DNA from: CAWUKT01 sp963923035
GTDB lineage: Bacteria; Bacteroidota; Bacteroidia; J057; JADKCL01
Assembly (NCBI GenBank): GCA_963923035.1
Contig: CAWUKT010000015.1
Location: 34,019-98,018 of the forward strand
Length of the DNA stretch: 64,000 nt
Direction: 5' to 3'
Positions 16,180-25,864 of this stretch are shown piece by piece. The position numbers and the translations under genes are program-made. Below the pieces are notes generated by a model. The model was not told where the DNA came from. It did no database searches and saw nothing but the letters and a program-made list of their open reading frames with translations. The stretch's first letter is position 1, and every line of letters starts with the position of its first letter.

Positions 16180-19100
16180 TTAGAATGCGTTGAGGTCAAG
16201 CTGAGGCATCGTAGCGAAGAATTTGACAATCTTCTCGCCGAGTTCAAAACCATTCACGTGGATGATGTAGACACCGGAAGCAACCGGCACACCATCTGCG
16301 TTTCTAAGGTCCCAACGCTGCTCAGGCGAGTCGGAGTCCTTGATAAAGGTCCGAATCAAGGTTCCATTCAGGGTGAAGATCTTGATGTCGCAACGCTGCG
16401 GCAGGTTGATCAGTTTCACCACCGTCTGGAGCTGAGATGCTTCGTAGGTACTGTATGCGTAGTAAGGGTTCGGAACAATGCGAACATCGTCCATCAAAGA
16501 GGCTTCTGCAACTTCACGGGCACCGGTTTGAGCGGAGATGTCAGAGGTCGAGAAGGTAAAGATGGGATAATCCATGGTTCCACCGCGGCTGGTAAAGGGC
16601 TGGTTCACGCGGAGGCGAACGCGGGCCGTGGTCGGGATATTGTTCGGATCGTCGAAGCTGAAGTTAGGGTTCAGCATCGGGGTGCCTACCCAAGCAACGT
16701 GCTTGTAAATCTGACGCATGTCCGTAGTGGTATCGCCAGCAAAGTTGTTGTTCGGGTCCATCCAGAGCTGAGAACCGGAAGGTCCTTGGCCAAACTGGTT
16801 GTAATAGTTGGCAGCTTCACCGTTGGTGAGGTTGTCGCGGAGCGACTCACAGCCATCATAGGTGAGGTCGGTCACATAGACGAAGTGGCGTCCACCAGCG
16901 GACTGGCCGTTCGGGCCGAAGCTGGAAGTCGGGTTCCACAGCATATCGTCACCGTTGTTCACCTTGTCCCAGCTGTTCTCGCCGAAGAAGATGTTCAGAC
17001 GACGTCCGGTGTTGACATCAATGGCGTAACCGGGGAAGTAGCTGAAGCCTTGGTTGGCGATGCTAATCGTATCATTGGGGTTGTCGGGGCCATTGGCACC
17101 GCGAGAATCGATGGAGAGGCTCCAACGGGCACTCATCGGGAAGGCTCCGGAGCTCAACTGACGGTCGGAAGCAGTTTCAACAACTACACAACGGGACCAA
17201 TCATCAGGATTGGAGGTGAAGATAATGTCAATGTCCGGGAGATCATCAAGGTTGATGGCCGAATCAGAGTTCAACGTACGGGCGTTGTTGGCCTGGGCGA
17301 TTTCTACCCCAGGAGAGATATTACCCGACTGGTCGCCGTTCTGGAAGCTCCGTGCCATACAGAAAGGAGCCCATACACCACCGAGGATCGATTCGAAGTT
17401 TTCTTCAGGATCGTAAATCCGGTCAGCCTTGAGGGGGTTGGAGGTGTTACCAACACCACGGTCGGTTTCCTCAGAACCAGCCAGCAGCCAGTTCCAGATG
17501 CCCAACCCATCGTTGTCAGGGTTGCCAGCCAACCAAGCGTTCAACGGATCGTCGTAAACGATTTCCGCATTGATCACACCGTTGATGGCGGTATCACCGG
17601 AAGTCCGGGGATTGCGAACCGAGATCGAAATGCCGTGGCCTTCGACCGGGCGCTCGATTCCGCTCAGCGGAATCGGACGGAACTCTTCGCGGTTGCCAAA
17701 GGAACCGCGGATCACACGCTTGACATAAGTCGAGCGGGCAACCTGCTGAGAGCTCTCCGTCAGGAACCATTCGATGAAGGTAGAGTCAATGATATAGTTG
17801 GAAGCATCTCTAAACACAATCGTGTCTACCGTGCCTTCAAATTGATCTTCGACCACTTCCAGGCGGTAATCGCCCCCCGTGACACCTTTCGGATCAATGA
17901 CCTTGACCTGTACCGGCGCGCGGCCAGCCTCGTAGACCAAAGTTCCAACAGAGTCATTGTTCAGGATATTGTTGATGGTAGCCGAGGTCAATTCAACATC
18001 GTTGCCACCGTTACCAACACCAGAGATTTGCGTGATTTGCAGGCCATCGCCATAGTCAGCGCCAACCGTGGTTCCGAAGTTTTCGAAATCAATCGGGTGA
18101 GGCATTGCGGAGGTGTTGACAAAGAAGCGGTTACCCTGGACAAACTGGCGACCATCCGAAGAGGTGTCGTTGTAAGCGTAAGCCAGGATTCCGTAGTAGT
18201 AAGTCGTATAGTTCTTCAGACGACGGTCATCGCCAGAAGCAAACTGGTCGTCCGTTACACTGATCGAGTTAAAAATCCCTTCGTTTGCTCCCTGTACCAT
18301 GACTTCATCGACAATGACCGGCTGGGCAAGTCCACCGACGGTTTGCTCCGTCCGGTTGACAATCGCAGTCACATCATCCTCAATGTCACACTGGGCAACA
18401 ATCCGAGCGAGGTCGGTATTGAACAGGTCACTTGCAGAAACAGAGGCGTCTCTCAGCTGATAAAGGATATAACCTTGGAAGCGGAAGAGGGAGTCAGGAG
18501 AATTGCTGGTCGCGAGAACCGGGTCAACCTGAAGGTAGGACTCATTGTAGTTGTTGTACAGGTCAGCCTTCTGATCAGGATAGGTCCAAGACAGCATCAA
18601 TTCACTGTCGTATTCAGCGATGGTGAGTTCCGGTGCATCCGGACCATCCAACAACTGGAAGTCGTTGTCGAAGAGGGCCTGGGCAACGTCATCCGCAGAC
18701 AACAGTTCACACACAGAACCGAGGTTATCATTGTAGAACCCACGGGCCCAAACAGCACCCGTAATAATGTCGTTCACAGCACCAGGCTGGAGCGTAAACG
18801 GACCAGCCGACTGGAGGAAACGACGGTCAAACGGCTGGTTGCCGGCAGAGGCTTCAGACCAACCGACCTGGACACCACCACAGAAACCTGCGTCACCCGG
18901 GAACATATAATCCGTTTCAGGACCGGGAGCGGTAGGTGCATAACCATTCTGGCCGTTGTCTACCATCCGGGAACCATCTTTCCAGAATCCACGGAGATAA
19001 CCGTAGAAGTGGGTTGCTACTTCCGGGTTACCCCGGAGAGAGAAGTCGTTTTCATAGTAAACGAAGCGCTGCATCGGGAGACGGGTTCCGTTGTCCCCAA

Positions 19101-20160
19101 AAGGACCCTGGAAGAAGTCCATACCCAGTGCCGGCGGGTTGGCGCCATAACCAGCAGCCGTACCATCCACAGAGTTACCATTGTATGCGAAGCCAAGACC
19201 ACGAACCGTGTCACAGCCTACATAGTCATCCGCAAAGTTTCCAATGTCGGCGTCCACCCACTGTCCCATGAAGGTTTCGTTCAGGGTGATGTTCGACTTG
19301 TTGATAACGTTGTACTTGTAGAAGGTCATGTCGTTGATCGCATTCGCAGTAGAGAATGCAAACGCCAACATCGAGATTTCAAGACCGATGGCTTCACCAC
19401 CCGTCTCCGTGTGGACATCACCTTTGTCGTTGATGATCCACCAGATAGCCATGTCAGGCTCACCACCACCGTCTACGGGCTGAATGTCGGGATAGTCACC
19501 GGCTTCAGGCGTATAGGTCAGGTTGTCGCCGTCATAGTCCACAAACGGAGCGAGGGCCAGACGGTTTCCGTCAGCGTCTTCGCCGTAAGCAGGCCAGTTC
19601 TTAACGGCCGGATAGTCATCGAGGTTGACTGCGGCCCCACCACTTTCGAAAGCGGCGTAAGCAGCACGGAAGGCGTCGATCTCAGCTTTGGTGATTTTGT
19701 AGTGGTCATCCCACTGCTCACAAGTGACATCGTCAATCGCGGCACCACCATCGGTGAGGGGGCCAGGCCAGAAGTCGTTACCACTCTGGCGGTAGGTCTG
19801 AGCTGCGATGCGCAGCTGACCGGATTCATCTACACCACCGATCCAAAGGGAGCCGGCGAAGGAGGAGTGCTTGGCGGATGCAGCCTCGGAAGCGGGCAGC
19901 TTGGGTACCTCATAACGAGGCTGGCCCACGAGGTCCCACCAGAAGTCACCCCCGTTGTGGATCAGGGCCCGGACGTTGTTCACGTCCAGTTCAGTTGAGG
20001 AACTAGCCGGGGCACAAGAGGCTGCCGTACGAAGCCCTTTGTTGCTAGAGCGCTTTTGTCCGATGTTCTCCTTTCCGAAGAGATAGGAGGAACTCAGAAC
20101 AGCAAGTGCAAGTAGGCTGATTCCGGTTCGGAGAATATTTTTTCTGAATTTCATCTTCAT
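16180..20160 (-). CDS. large surface protein with T9SS-like C-terminal region
   Basis: A 1,326-aa exported protein (signal-like MKMKFRKNILRTGISLLALAV). The N-terminal part has SLWIGGVDESGQLRIAAQTYR and repeated Asp/Asn-rich YDGDN- and DADGN-type loops that could bind calcium. The middle is beta-rich with no catalytic motif recognised. The end, VRIVPNPYYAYSTYE ... CDIKIFTLNGTLIRTF ... VPVASGVYIIHVNG, matches the FlgD/T9SS tail pattern, followed by an extra ~20 residues. It starts 7 bp after the TonB receptor and precedes the PorV gene by 11 bp, so the three gene products likely act as one surface complex. The function is unknown. Confidence 0.75.
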   Translation of the reverse strand: MKMKFRKNILRTGISLLALAVLSSSYLFGKENIGQKRSSNKGLRTAASCAPASSSTELDVNNVRALIHNGGDFWWDLVGQPRYEVPKLPASEAASAKHSSFAGSLWIGGVDESGQLRIAAQTYRQSGNDFWPGPLTDGGAAIDDVTCEQWDDHYKITKAEIDAFRAAYAAFESGGAAVNLDDYPAVKNWPAYGEDADGNRLALAPFVDYDGDNLTYTPEAGDYPDIQPVDGGGEPDMAIWWIINDKGDVHTETGGEAIGLEISMLAFAFSTANAINDMTFYKYNVINKSNITLNETFMGQWVDADIGNFADDYVGCDTVRGLGFAYNGNSVDGTAAGYGANPPALGMDFFQGPFGDNGTRLPMQRFVYYENDFSLRGNPEVATHFYGYLRGFWKDGSRMVDNGQNGYAPTAPGPETDYMFPGDAGFCGGVQVGWSEASAGNQPFDRRFLQSAGPFTLQPGAVNDIITGAVWARGFYNDNLGSVCELLSADDVAQALFDNDFQLLDGPDAPELTIAEYDSELMLSWTYPDQKADLYNNYNESYLQVDPVLATSNSPDSLFRFQGYILYQLRDASVSASDLFNTDLARIVAQCDIEDDVTAIVNRTEQTVGGLAQPVIVDEVMVQGANEGIFNSISVTDDQFASGDDRRLKNYTTYYYGILAYAYNDTSSDGRQFVQGNRFFVNTSAMPHPIDFENFGTTVGADYGDGLQITQISGVGNGGNDVELTSATINNILNNDSVGTLVYEAGRAPVQVKVIDPKGVTGGDYRLEVVEDQFEGTVDTIVFRDASNYIIDSTFIEWFLTESSQQVARSTYVKRVIRGSFGNREEFRPIPLSGIERPVEGHGISISVRNPRTSGDTAINGVINAEIVYDDPLNAWLAGNPDNDGLGIWNWLLAGSEETDRGVGNTSNPLKADRIYDPEENFESILGGVWAPFCMARSFQNGDQSGNISPGVEIAQANNARTLNSDSAINLDDLPDIDIIFTSNPDDWSRCVVVETASDRQLSSGAFPMSARWSLSIDSRGANGPDNPNDTISIANQGFSYFPGYAIDVNTGRRLNIFFGENSWDKVNNGDDMLWNPTSSFGPNGQSAGGRHFVYVTDLTYDGCESLRDNLTNGEAANYYNQFGQGPSGSQLWMDPNNNFAGDTTTDMRQIYKHVAWVGTPMLNPNFSFDDPNNIPTTARVRLRVNQPFTSRGGTMDYPIFTFSTSDISAQTGAREVAEASLMDDVRIVPNPYYAYSTYEASQLQTVVKLINLPQRCDIKIFTLNGTLIRTFIKDSDSPEQRWDLRNADGVPVASGVYIIHVNGFELGEKIVKFFATMPQLDLNAF

Positions 20161-20167
20161 GCTATGA

Positions 20168-23100
20168 TTAGAAGCTGAATTGGATTCCTAAACGAATACG
20201 ACGCGGGAGGCTGAAGTTGTTGGGGTTATCAGCCCGCAGTTGGTACAGGTACTGGAAGGAGGTGGGGTCAATCTGAGCAGCAACCTGCTGCTGGCCGACA
20301 CCCGTTGCAAGGTAACCGTCGTCGTCGGGCAGACCGGAAGTCCGGTATACGTTCAGGACGTTGGCGGTATTCAATGCGTTCAATACCTGGAGGTAGACGT
20401 TAAAGTCAAAAGCACGGCTGGTCATGATGTTACCGCGGCTGTCCTTCATCGGGTTGCCACTGTCATCCATCTTGTCCTTGCCACCGAGGATGAAGCTCTT
20501 GTCGATCTTCAGGTCGATCCGCACCTGCGGGGGAAGGCGGCTACCGTTCGGAGTACCTTCGAGCTGGATGTTCTGGTTTACACCACCCTGAACGTCTGCA
20601 TTGTTCGGGAGGCTGTTCCGGGAGTAAGGAGTACCGGAACCGAAGTAAACCGTTGCGTTGGCACCAGCATTGCTGAGCGGATAGATGGTCTTTTCACCAA
20701 GGTTGATGGCCGGACCTTTATTGCGACCGAAGAAACGGTAGTCAAAGTTTCCAGAGATACGGTGACGCTGGTCAAAGTTCAGCGGAATCAGCGTACGAAT
20801 GGCGGCAAAGCCGTCCACAGCGTTCAGAGCGTTCCGTGAGGAGGAGAAGTTAGAACCAGTACCATTGGCAAACTGCAGGTTGTAGCTGGCCTGGAAGCGG
20901 AGGTTCTTGACCCGAAGCATGTTCAAGGCGAAGGTGAAGCCTTTAACGGTACCAAAGTCGATGTTATCGAAAGAGGTATAAGTGGTCGGATATGCGTCCT
21001 GGAAGTTCCGGGACTGGAGCATGTTCCGCATCTCACGATAGAAAGCCGAGATGGACAGGGCCATCAGGTCGCTCAACTTCTGCTTGAAACCAACTTCGTA
21101 GTCGATGGTCTGAACCGGCTCGAGGTTCGGGTTGGTCACCTGAATGGTAGCGTTGTTGGCGAGGAAGAAGTAATCAGCCAACTGGCCTGCGAGAGCAGAA
21201 CCAGATCCGGCGCCGGTCTGACCCGGACGCTGGGTAAGGACGTCGTAGTGAGCAAAGAATACAGCTTCACCGGAAATCGGGAAGGAGAAGGACAGACGCG
21301 GCATGATGGTGGTCTGCGGCGTGTAGTCTTCAAAGGATTCAATGGTGATCTCGTCGTCCTTGATGTGGGGCTGAACTTCACCACCAGAACGCAGGCTGGC
21401 AGAAGAAGTCGGGGCACCAGAGGCGTCATACCAAATGTCCGTTTCCGGATCCCGGTAACCTACGAAGGCAGTCGGGTTGGTAGCGTCGTCCATATAAGGA
21501 ACCCAGTTGTTCGGGATATTTTCCGGCTGAGGAATGCCCAACAGCTGGTGGGATTCAGCAGCAGTGAAAGTCGGGAAGAGGGAGAACTCATCCTTCAGTA
21601 CCTTTTGGTTGGCGTCGAAACGGTCAACCCGGACACCGACGTTGAAGATGATGTCTTCCAATTCAAACTTATCCTGGATAAAGCCGGAGATATAAGTCGG
21701 GGCGAAAGCGTTCATCGGACGGTTCAGAGGATCGTCGAAGAAGCGCTCTTCAGCCTGGCGAGAGGTCGGATTGCCCTGGAAGTCGTAACCGTAGTAGTTC
21801 ACGAACTGGTTACCATCGTTCAGCAATTCATCAGCGCTGAACATATCCAGGGAGAAGGTTCCGGGATCGAGGTTGTCCACGACGATGAAGTCAGTGCCAT
21901 CGACGGGCAGACCCAGCTGCGTCCGGAGGTTCCGGTCAAAGTCAGACTGGTCGCCAGCGGAGTACAGCAACGGAGCGTTCACCGTATCGAGGAAGTAACC
22001 GTCCTGGGTCACGAGGCTCCAGGTAGCGGGGTTCGGATCGATACCCGTCAGGTGACGGTTGGTGAGCTGACGCATATAACCCCAGAGGGCGCGGGCAGCA
22101 ACACCGTAGAAGCGTTCCTGACGCTGTTCAAATTCAAAACCAACTTTAATGCTGTGGCCTTTGAATTCACCCGAAGCCTGACCGGTCAAGCGGAACTGCT
22201 CATAAAGGGTCTTGGTATAACCACCCTGCGCAGCGCCGGGGCCACTCCAAAGCGAGTAAACCGAAGCGGGGCTTTCACCGTTCCGAAGACCACCGTAGAA
22301 GCGGAGCAGGTCAAGGTTGTCAACCTGGTTGGTCTGGAGACCGGTGAAGGGGTTGGTGATACCGTTATTTTCGACGAAGTCGAAGATGAACTCATTGTAA
22401 CCAGCCATGAGCGGGTTTCTGGAGTTCGTGGGATCAAAAGAAAGGTTGGTCGGAGAGAAACCAGCCGTGATATAATAGCCACTGGAAGAAACGGCGCTGT
22501 TGTGCTCATCGGCGTTGGCGATGGGATCGACAAAGCGGTAGATCGGCTGGAGATCGAAGTCAAATGCACCGAGGTAACCGTAGTCGAAGATGTTCCGCTG
22601 GTGGACATCGTGCATGAATTCACGCTCCCAACGGGTGTAGTCCGCCTGAATCTGGTAGTACAGGTTTTGGACTTCGCTGTCTTCGGAAGTTTGCAGGTTC
22701 TGCTGCAAACGGGCCCAAGCCCGGTACTGGCTGTTCCGCTGGTACTGGTTGGCGTCCCGCGCGAACAACGAGTTGCTCAGGCTCCACACGTAGTTATTGG
22801 TGAAGTTATAGGTACCACCCAGTTTCACGATCAGGTTGTTGGTCGGAGCAAAGTCGAGACGACCATTGACCCGGATGATTTGGTTTTGGCCGTTGATCTT
22901 CGCCCGGGAGTTCTCGATCATGTCCGGCGTAACCGTGTTGGCGCGCTGGATAAAGAAGTTGCCGGACTCGTCCAGCGTAAGAGGATTGCTACGGAAATCG
23001 TCATAAAACTCATCGCGGAGTTTAATGACACCACCTTGAGCCGGATCGTCATCCGCAGTCAACTGGCCTTCAGCGGCGATGAAGAAGCCAAGGATCGGAC

Positions 23101-23896
23101 GCTCGTAGTTGAGCGTAGAATCGTAGCGACTCCAAATCGGACCGGAAAGGTCAAGTGAAAGAAGGTTGTAACCGTAGCCATCGATGAATTGGCTGGTCAG
23201 AATCTCAGCACCACCGGAAAGACGGTAGCTGGGAGCTGCCGTGGTGATGGAGATGATACCACCCGTAACGTCACCGTATTCTGCCGGGGTACCCCCGGTG
23301 ATTACAGTAAGGTTACCAATGGCTTTCTGCGGAAGACCCGTGGTCCCCCGCACCTTGACCCCATCAACGAAGTATGTCGTGGCATTGCCACGACCACCGC
23401 GCATACTGAGGCCACCGCCGTCATCAGCCTGGTAAACCCCAGGGACGATCGCCGCCAGGGTGTTAATATTTCGAATACCAATTTGCTGCACCTCCTCTTT
23501 GGAGAGCGAGCCACCTACAGTGGTGTTGTCAATCGGGATGGTTTCAGTAATCTCGACCGTCTGCATTTCGACGCCCGTTTGAATTACCAAATCGACCGGA
23601 ACCGTTTTGTTGGCCGCCACTACAATACCAGTGGCCAAAACGGTGTTCCCTGCAAAGGATGCTTTTACATCGTACGTTCCCGGGGACACAGGTGCAATGC
23701 TAAATGCCCCATCTTCTTTGGTATTCGCACCACCCTTAATGACGTCGTTTTGCAAGATAACTACCGTGGCAAATTCAACTGCGGCGCCCGTTTCGTCGGT
23801 CACCTTACCCTTGATTTTACCATCGGATTGTTGAGCAAAAGCAGACGAACATAGTAACAGGCATGCTACTACCCATAGTCCGACTCGTTTGATCAT
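20168..23896 (-). CDS. TonB-dependent receptor with CarboxypepD-reg-like domain
   Basis: A 1,242-aa outer-membrane TonB-dependent receptor. ATG at 23896 gives signal peptide MIKRVGLWVVACLLLCSSAFA; the open frame continues upstream to 24139 without support. Residues ~28-110 are a CarboxypepD regulatory-like domain (GKIKGKVTDETGAAVEFATV). The plug follows (LAAIVPGVYQADDGGGLSMR, YFVDGVKVRG, VITGGTPAEYGDVTGGIISI), then the barrel, ending in the aromatic FSLPRRIRLGIQFSF. It heads a leftward operon with the large surface protein and PorV. Unlike SusC systems, no SusD partner is present. Confidence 0.92.
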   Translation of the reverse strand: MIKRVGLWVVACLLLCSSAFAQQSDGKIKGKVTDETGAAVEFATVVILQNDVIKGGANTKEDGAFSIAPVSPGTYDVKASFAGNTVLATGIVVAANKTVPVDLVIQTGVEMQTVEITETIPIDNTTVGGSLSKEEVQQIGIRNINTLAAIVPGVYQADDGGGLSMRGGRGNATTYFVDGVKVRGTTGLPQKAIGNLTVITGGTPAEYGDVTGGIISITTAAPSYRLSGGAEILTSQFIDGYGYNLLSLDLSGPIWSRYDSTLNYERPILGFFIAAEGQLTADDDPAQGGVIKLRDEFYDDFRSNPLTLDESGNFFIQRANTVTPDMIENSRAKINGQNQIIRVNGRLDFAPTNNLIVKLGGTYNFTNNYVWSLSNSLFARDANQYQRNSQYRAWARLQQNLQTSEDSEVQNLYYQIQADYTRWEREFMHDVHQRNIFDYGYLGAFDFDLQPIYRFVDPIANADEHNSAVSSSGYYITAGFSPTNLSFDPTNSRNPLMAGYNEFIFDFVENNGITNPFTGLQTNQVDNLDLLRFYGGLRNGESPASVYSLWSGPGAAQGGYTKTLYEQFRLTGQASGEFKGHSIKVGFEFEQRQERFYGVAARALWGYMRQLTNRHLTGIDPNPATWSLVTQDGYFLDTVNAPLLYSAGDQSDFDRNLRTQLGLPVDGTDFIVVDNLDPGTFSLDMFSADELLNDGNQFVNYYGYDFQGNPTSRQAEERFFDDPLNRPMNAFAPTYISGFIQDKFELEDIIFNVGVRVDRFDANQKVLKDEFSLFPTFTAAESHQLLGIPQPENIPNNWVPYMDDATNPTAFVGYRDPETDIWYDASGAPTSSASLRSGGEVQPHIKDDEITIESFEDYTPQTTIMPRLSFSFPISGEAVFFAHYDVLTQRPGQTGAGSGSALAGQLADYFFLANNATIQVTNPNLEPVQTIDYEVGFKQKLSDLMALSISAFYREMRNMLQSRNFQDAYPTTYTSFDNIDFGTVKGFTFALNMLRVKNLRFQASYNLQFANGTGSNFSSSRNALNAVDGFAAIRTLIPLNFDQRHRISGNFDYRFFGRNKGPAINLGEKTIYPLSNAGANATVYFGSGTPYSRNSLPNNADVQGGVNQNIQLEGTPNGSRLPPQVRIDLKIDKSFILGGKDKMDDSGNPMKDSRGNIMTSRAFDFNVYLQVLNALNTANVLNVYRTSGLPDDDGYLATGVGQQQVAAQIDPTSFQYLYQLRADNPNNFSLPRRIRLGIQFSF

Positions 23897-24182
23897 AACC
23901 GTTGAATTAATTGTACTTCCAGTTTCAGGATAAACAGGATTAAAATTAGTAAAGGATTCGCAACACTTCCAAATAGGAGGAAACAAAATGTTAGGCTCCC
24001 GATAATATTTAGAACATGAAAAGCATTCCGCGAGGATGCTTTTGGGTCGCGTTCCTTTTCTTCTGTGCCCAGACGCACTATCAAATATAGAAATCCTTAC
24101 TCCTTGCACCACTAGTAATTTGGGGCTTGTATTACACAATTCGTCCCCCTATATTTCCCCTGAAATTCTACTTTTTTCCCGC

Positions 24183-25640
24183 ATGGAGCTGATTTATGAC
24201 ATCCTCAAGAAGCTGAAAAAGTTCGAACTGAGGCAAATACGAAACCATTTGGCCGCATCACCCTTTGAATTTGAGAAAGTGGGGAAGCTATTCGAACTGG
24301 TTACACGGTACAAGGACAAGGATGAAGCCTTCTTTTCGAATAAATTATACGGCAAAGACCCCGACAATACGTTTAGGGTTACTAAGTCAAGACTTAAACG
24401 TCTGCTCGAAGACGTAGTGTTGAATGACAAGAGTTTGACCGGGTATTCAGCAAAATTTATCAACGCCAAGCTCCAAGCCGAAAAAAGATTGCTGCAAGGA
24501 GAGATTTTATTGGGCCGCGGCGCCTACCAGGCCAGCAAAAATCTCCTCCACCAAGTCATTGCCACCACCAAGAAATTTTCCCTCCACAACGAACGCTACC
24601 ACGCCGAGATGCTCCTCCACCGAAACCAGAGTATCAACAAATCGGTCCGGGAATTTCAGCGCCATACCGAGGAACTCCTCGAACTCAACCACATCAACTC
24701 GCTGGTGAACGAAGCGGCCATTCTCCATTATTCCGTCACCAACTTCCTCACCCGGATGTCCAAGAGCGATCCGGAGACCATGCAGGAGATCCAATCAAAG
24801 ATCGAACGCATCCGCCAGGTCAGCGAGGAAACCAATTCGCCGCTCGCCCAATACTATTATCTCCTCTCCAATATCTACTTCCTCCAGTACAATTTTCGCT
24901 TCGAGGAAGCCATGGAGTATTGTCGGCTCCATTTGGAGTTGGTGGAAAAAGAACCGGCGGTCCATTCCCAGCAGCGGCTGGGCAGCGCGTATTTCCAAAT
25001 GACCGAGACCTCCCTCCGCAGCGGCCACCTCAAGGAGGCCCAGGAATACGGCGACAAGACCCTCGCTTTTTTCTCCCCTGAAGAAACCAACTCCCTCATT
25101 GTCCTCGGTACCGCCTTCCGCATCGCTTTTTACGCCCAAAACTGGGAAAAGGCCGAGCAGATCGTCGACCAGGCCCTGAGTCACCCGCGCTTCGAGGTCT
25201 CCGAATTCCGGGCGGCCATCTGGCACTATTATAAGACCTGCCTCTTGTTCCAGACCTCCCGGACGCGGGAAGCCCTCCGCCAACTCAACGATGCGACGGC
25301 GCTCCTGTCCGACAAGGAAGGTTGGAACCTGACCTTCCGCCTCCAAGAAATCATGATCCTGTACGAAGCGGATATGTTCGACCTGCTCGAGACGAAGATT
25401 CTGAACATGCGGCAGTTTGTGAAGCGGACCCAGAAAAACAGCAACCTTTACCGGCCGATGAAGCTGATCTCCATCCTGATGGAGTGGCACAAGAACAGCC
25501 TGAACCTGCCCGATACCGTCAAAAGCATCCAGCGGCAATTGCGTGATCTGCAGAGTTACCACGAGAACATTCCGTTTGACCCGGCGACGGGCGAGTTGAT
25601 CCGGCTGGAGAATTGGATGGCGGAAAAGGTGGGGGCTTAA
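24183..25640 (+). CDS. TPR-like repeat protein of a Bacteroidota family (copy 1)
   Basis: A 485-aa soluble, mostly helical protein. The N-terminus MELIYDILKKLKKFELRQIR followed by KVGKLFELVTRYKDKDE and FRVTKSRLKRLLEDVVL resembles an N-terminal module found in a Bacteroidota-specific family of helical-repeat hypotheticals. The rest is TPR-like (for example SAYFQMTETSLRSGHLKEAQ, WEKAEQIVDQALSHPRFE). ATG at 24183 was chosen; the upstream extension overlaps the receptor's promoter region. The gene at 48401-49864 has the same layout (module then helical repeats). No function is known. Confidence 0.7.
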   Translation: MELIYDILKKLKKFELRQIRNHLAASPFEFEKVGKLFELVTRYKDKDEAFFSNKLYGKDPDNTFRVTKSRLKRLLEDVVLNDKSLTGYSAKFINAKLQAEKRLLQGEILLGRGAYQASKNLLHQVIATTKKFSLHNERYHAEMLLHRNQSINKSVREFQRHTEELLELNHINSLVNEAAILHYSVTNFLTRMSKSDPETMQEIQSKIERIRQVSEETNSPLAQYYYLLSNIYFLQYNFRFEEAMEYCRLHLELVEKEPAVHSQQRLGSAYFQMTETSLRSGHLKEAQEYGDKTLAFFSPEETNSLIVLGTAFRIAFYAQNWEKAEQIVDQALSHPRFEVSEFRAAIWHYYKTCLLFQTSRTREALRQLNDATALLSDKEGWNLTFRLQEIMILYEADMFDLLETKILNMRQFVKRTQKNSNLYRPMKLISILMEWHKNSLNLPDTVKSIQRQLRDLQSYHENIPFDPATGELIRLENWMAEKVGA

Positions 25641-25864
25641 AGCAAAAAAATCAGCACCGCCCAGGGTTCGCCCATATAGGGGCAATTGGGGGCAAATAAA
25701 CCCAAAAAGGCCCTGATAATGCCAGCATAGTAGTCAATCCGACATTTAAAAAACCCTCCTTTAGCCACATACTTCCACAAGTCTGTCAAACAATCCCGCT
25801 CCTCGGCGAGTCTTCTGAGTGTAAAAACACTTGTTGTAATTATTTCACCCTCAATTATTTAGAC

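Noticed and set aside
16258..19998. 1,246-codon open frame on the plus strand
   Set aside because: Antisense to the large surface protein. Composition bias of the sense gene leaves the antisense frame open; no signal, domain or start logic.
21248..23158. 636-codon plus-strand open frame
   Set aside because: Antisense shadow of the TonB receptor, with no recognisable domains.
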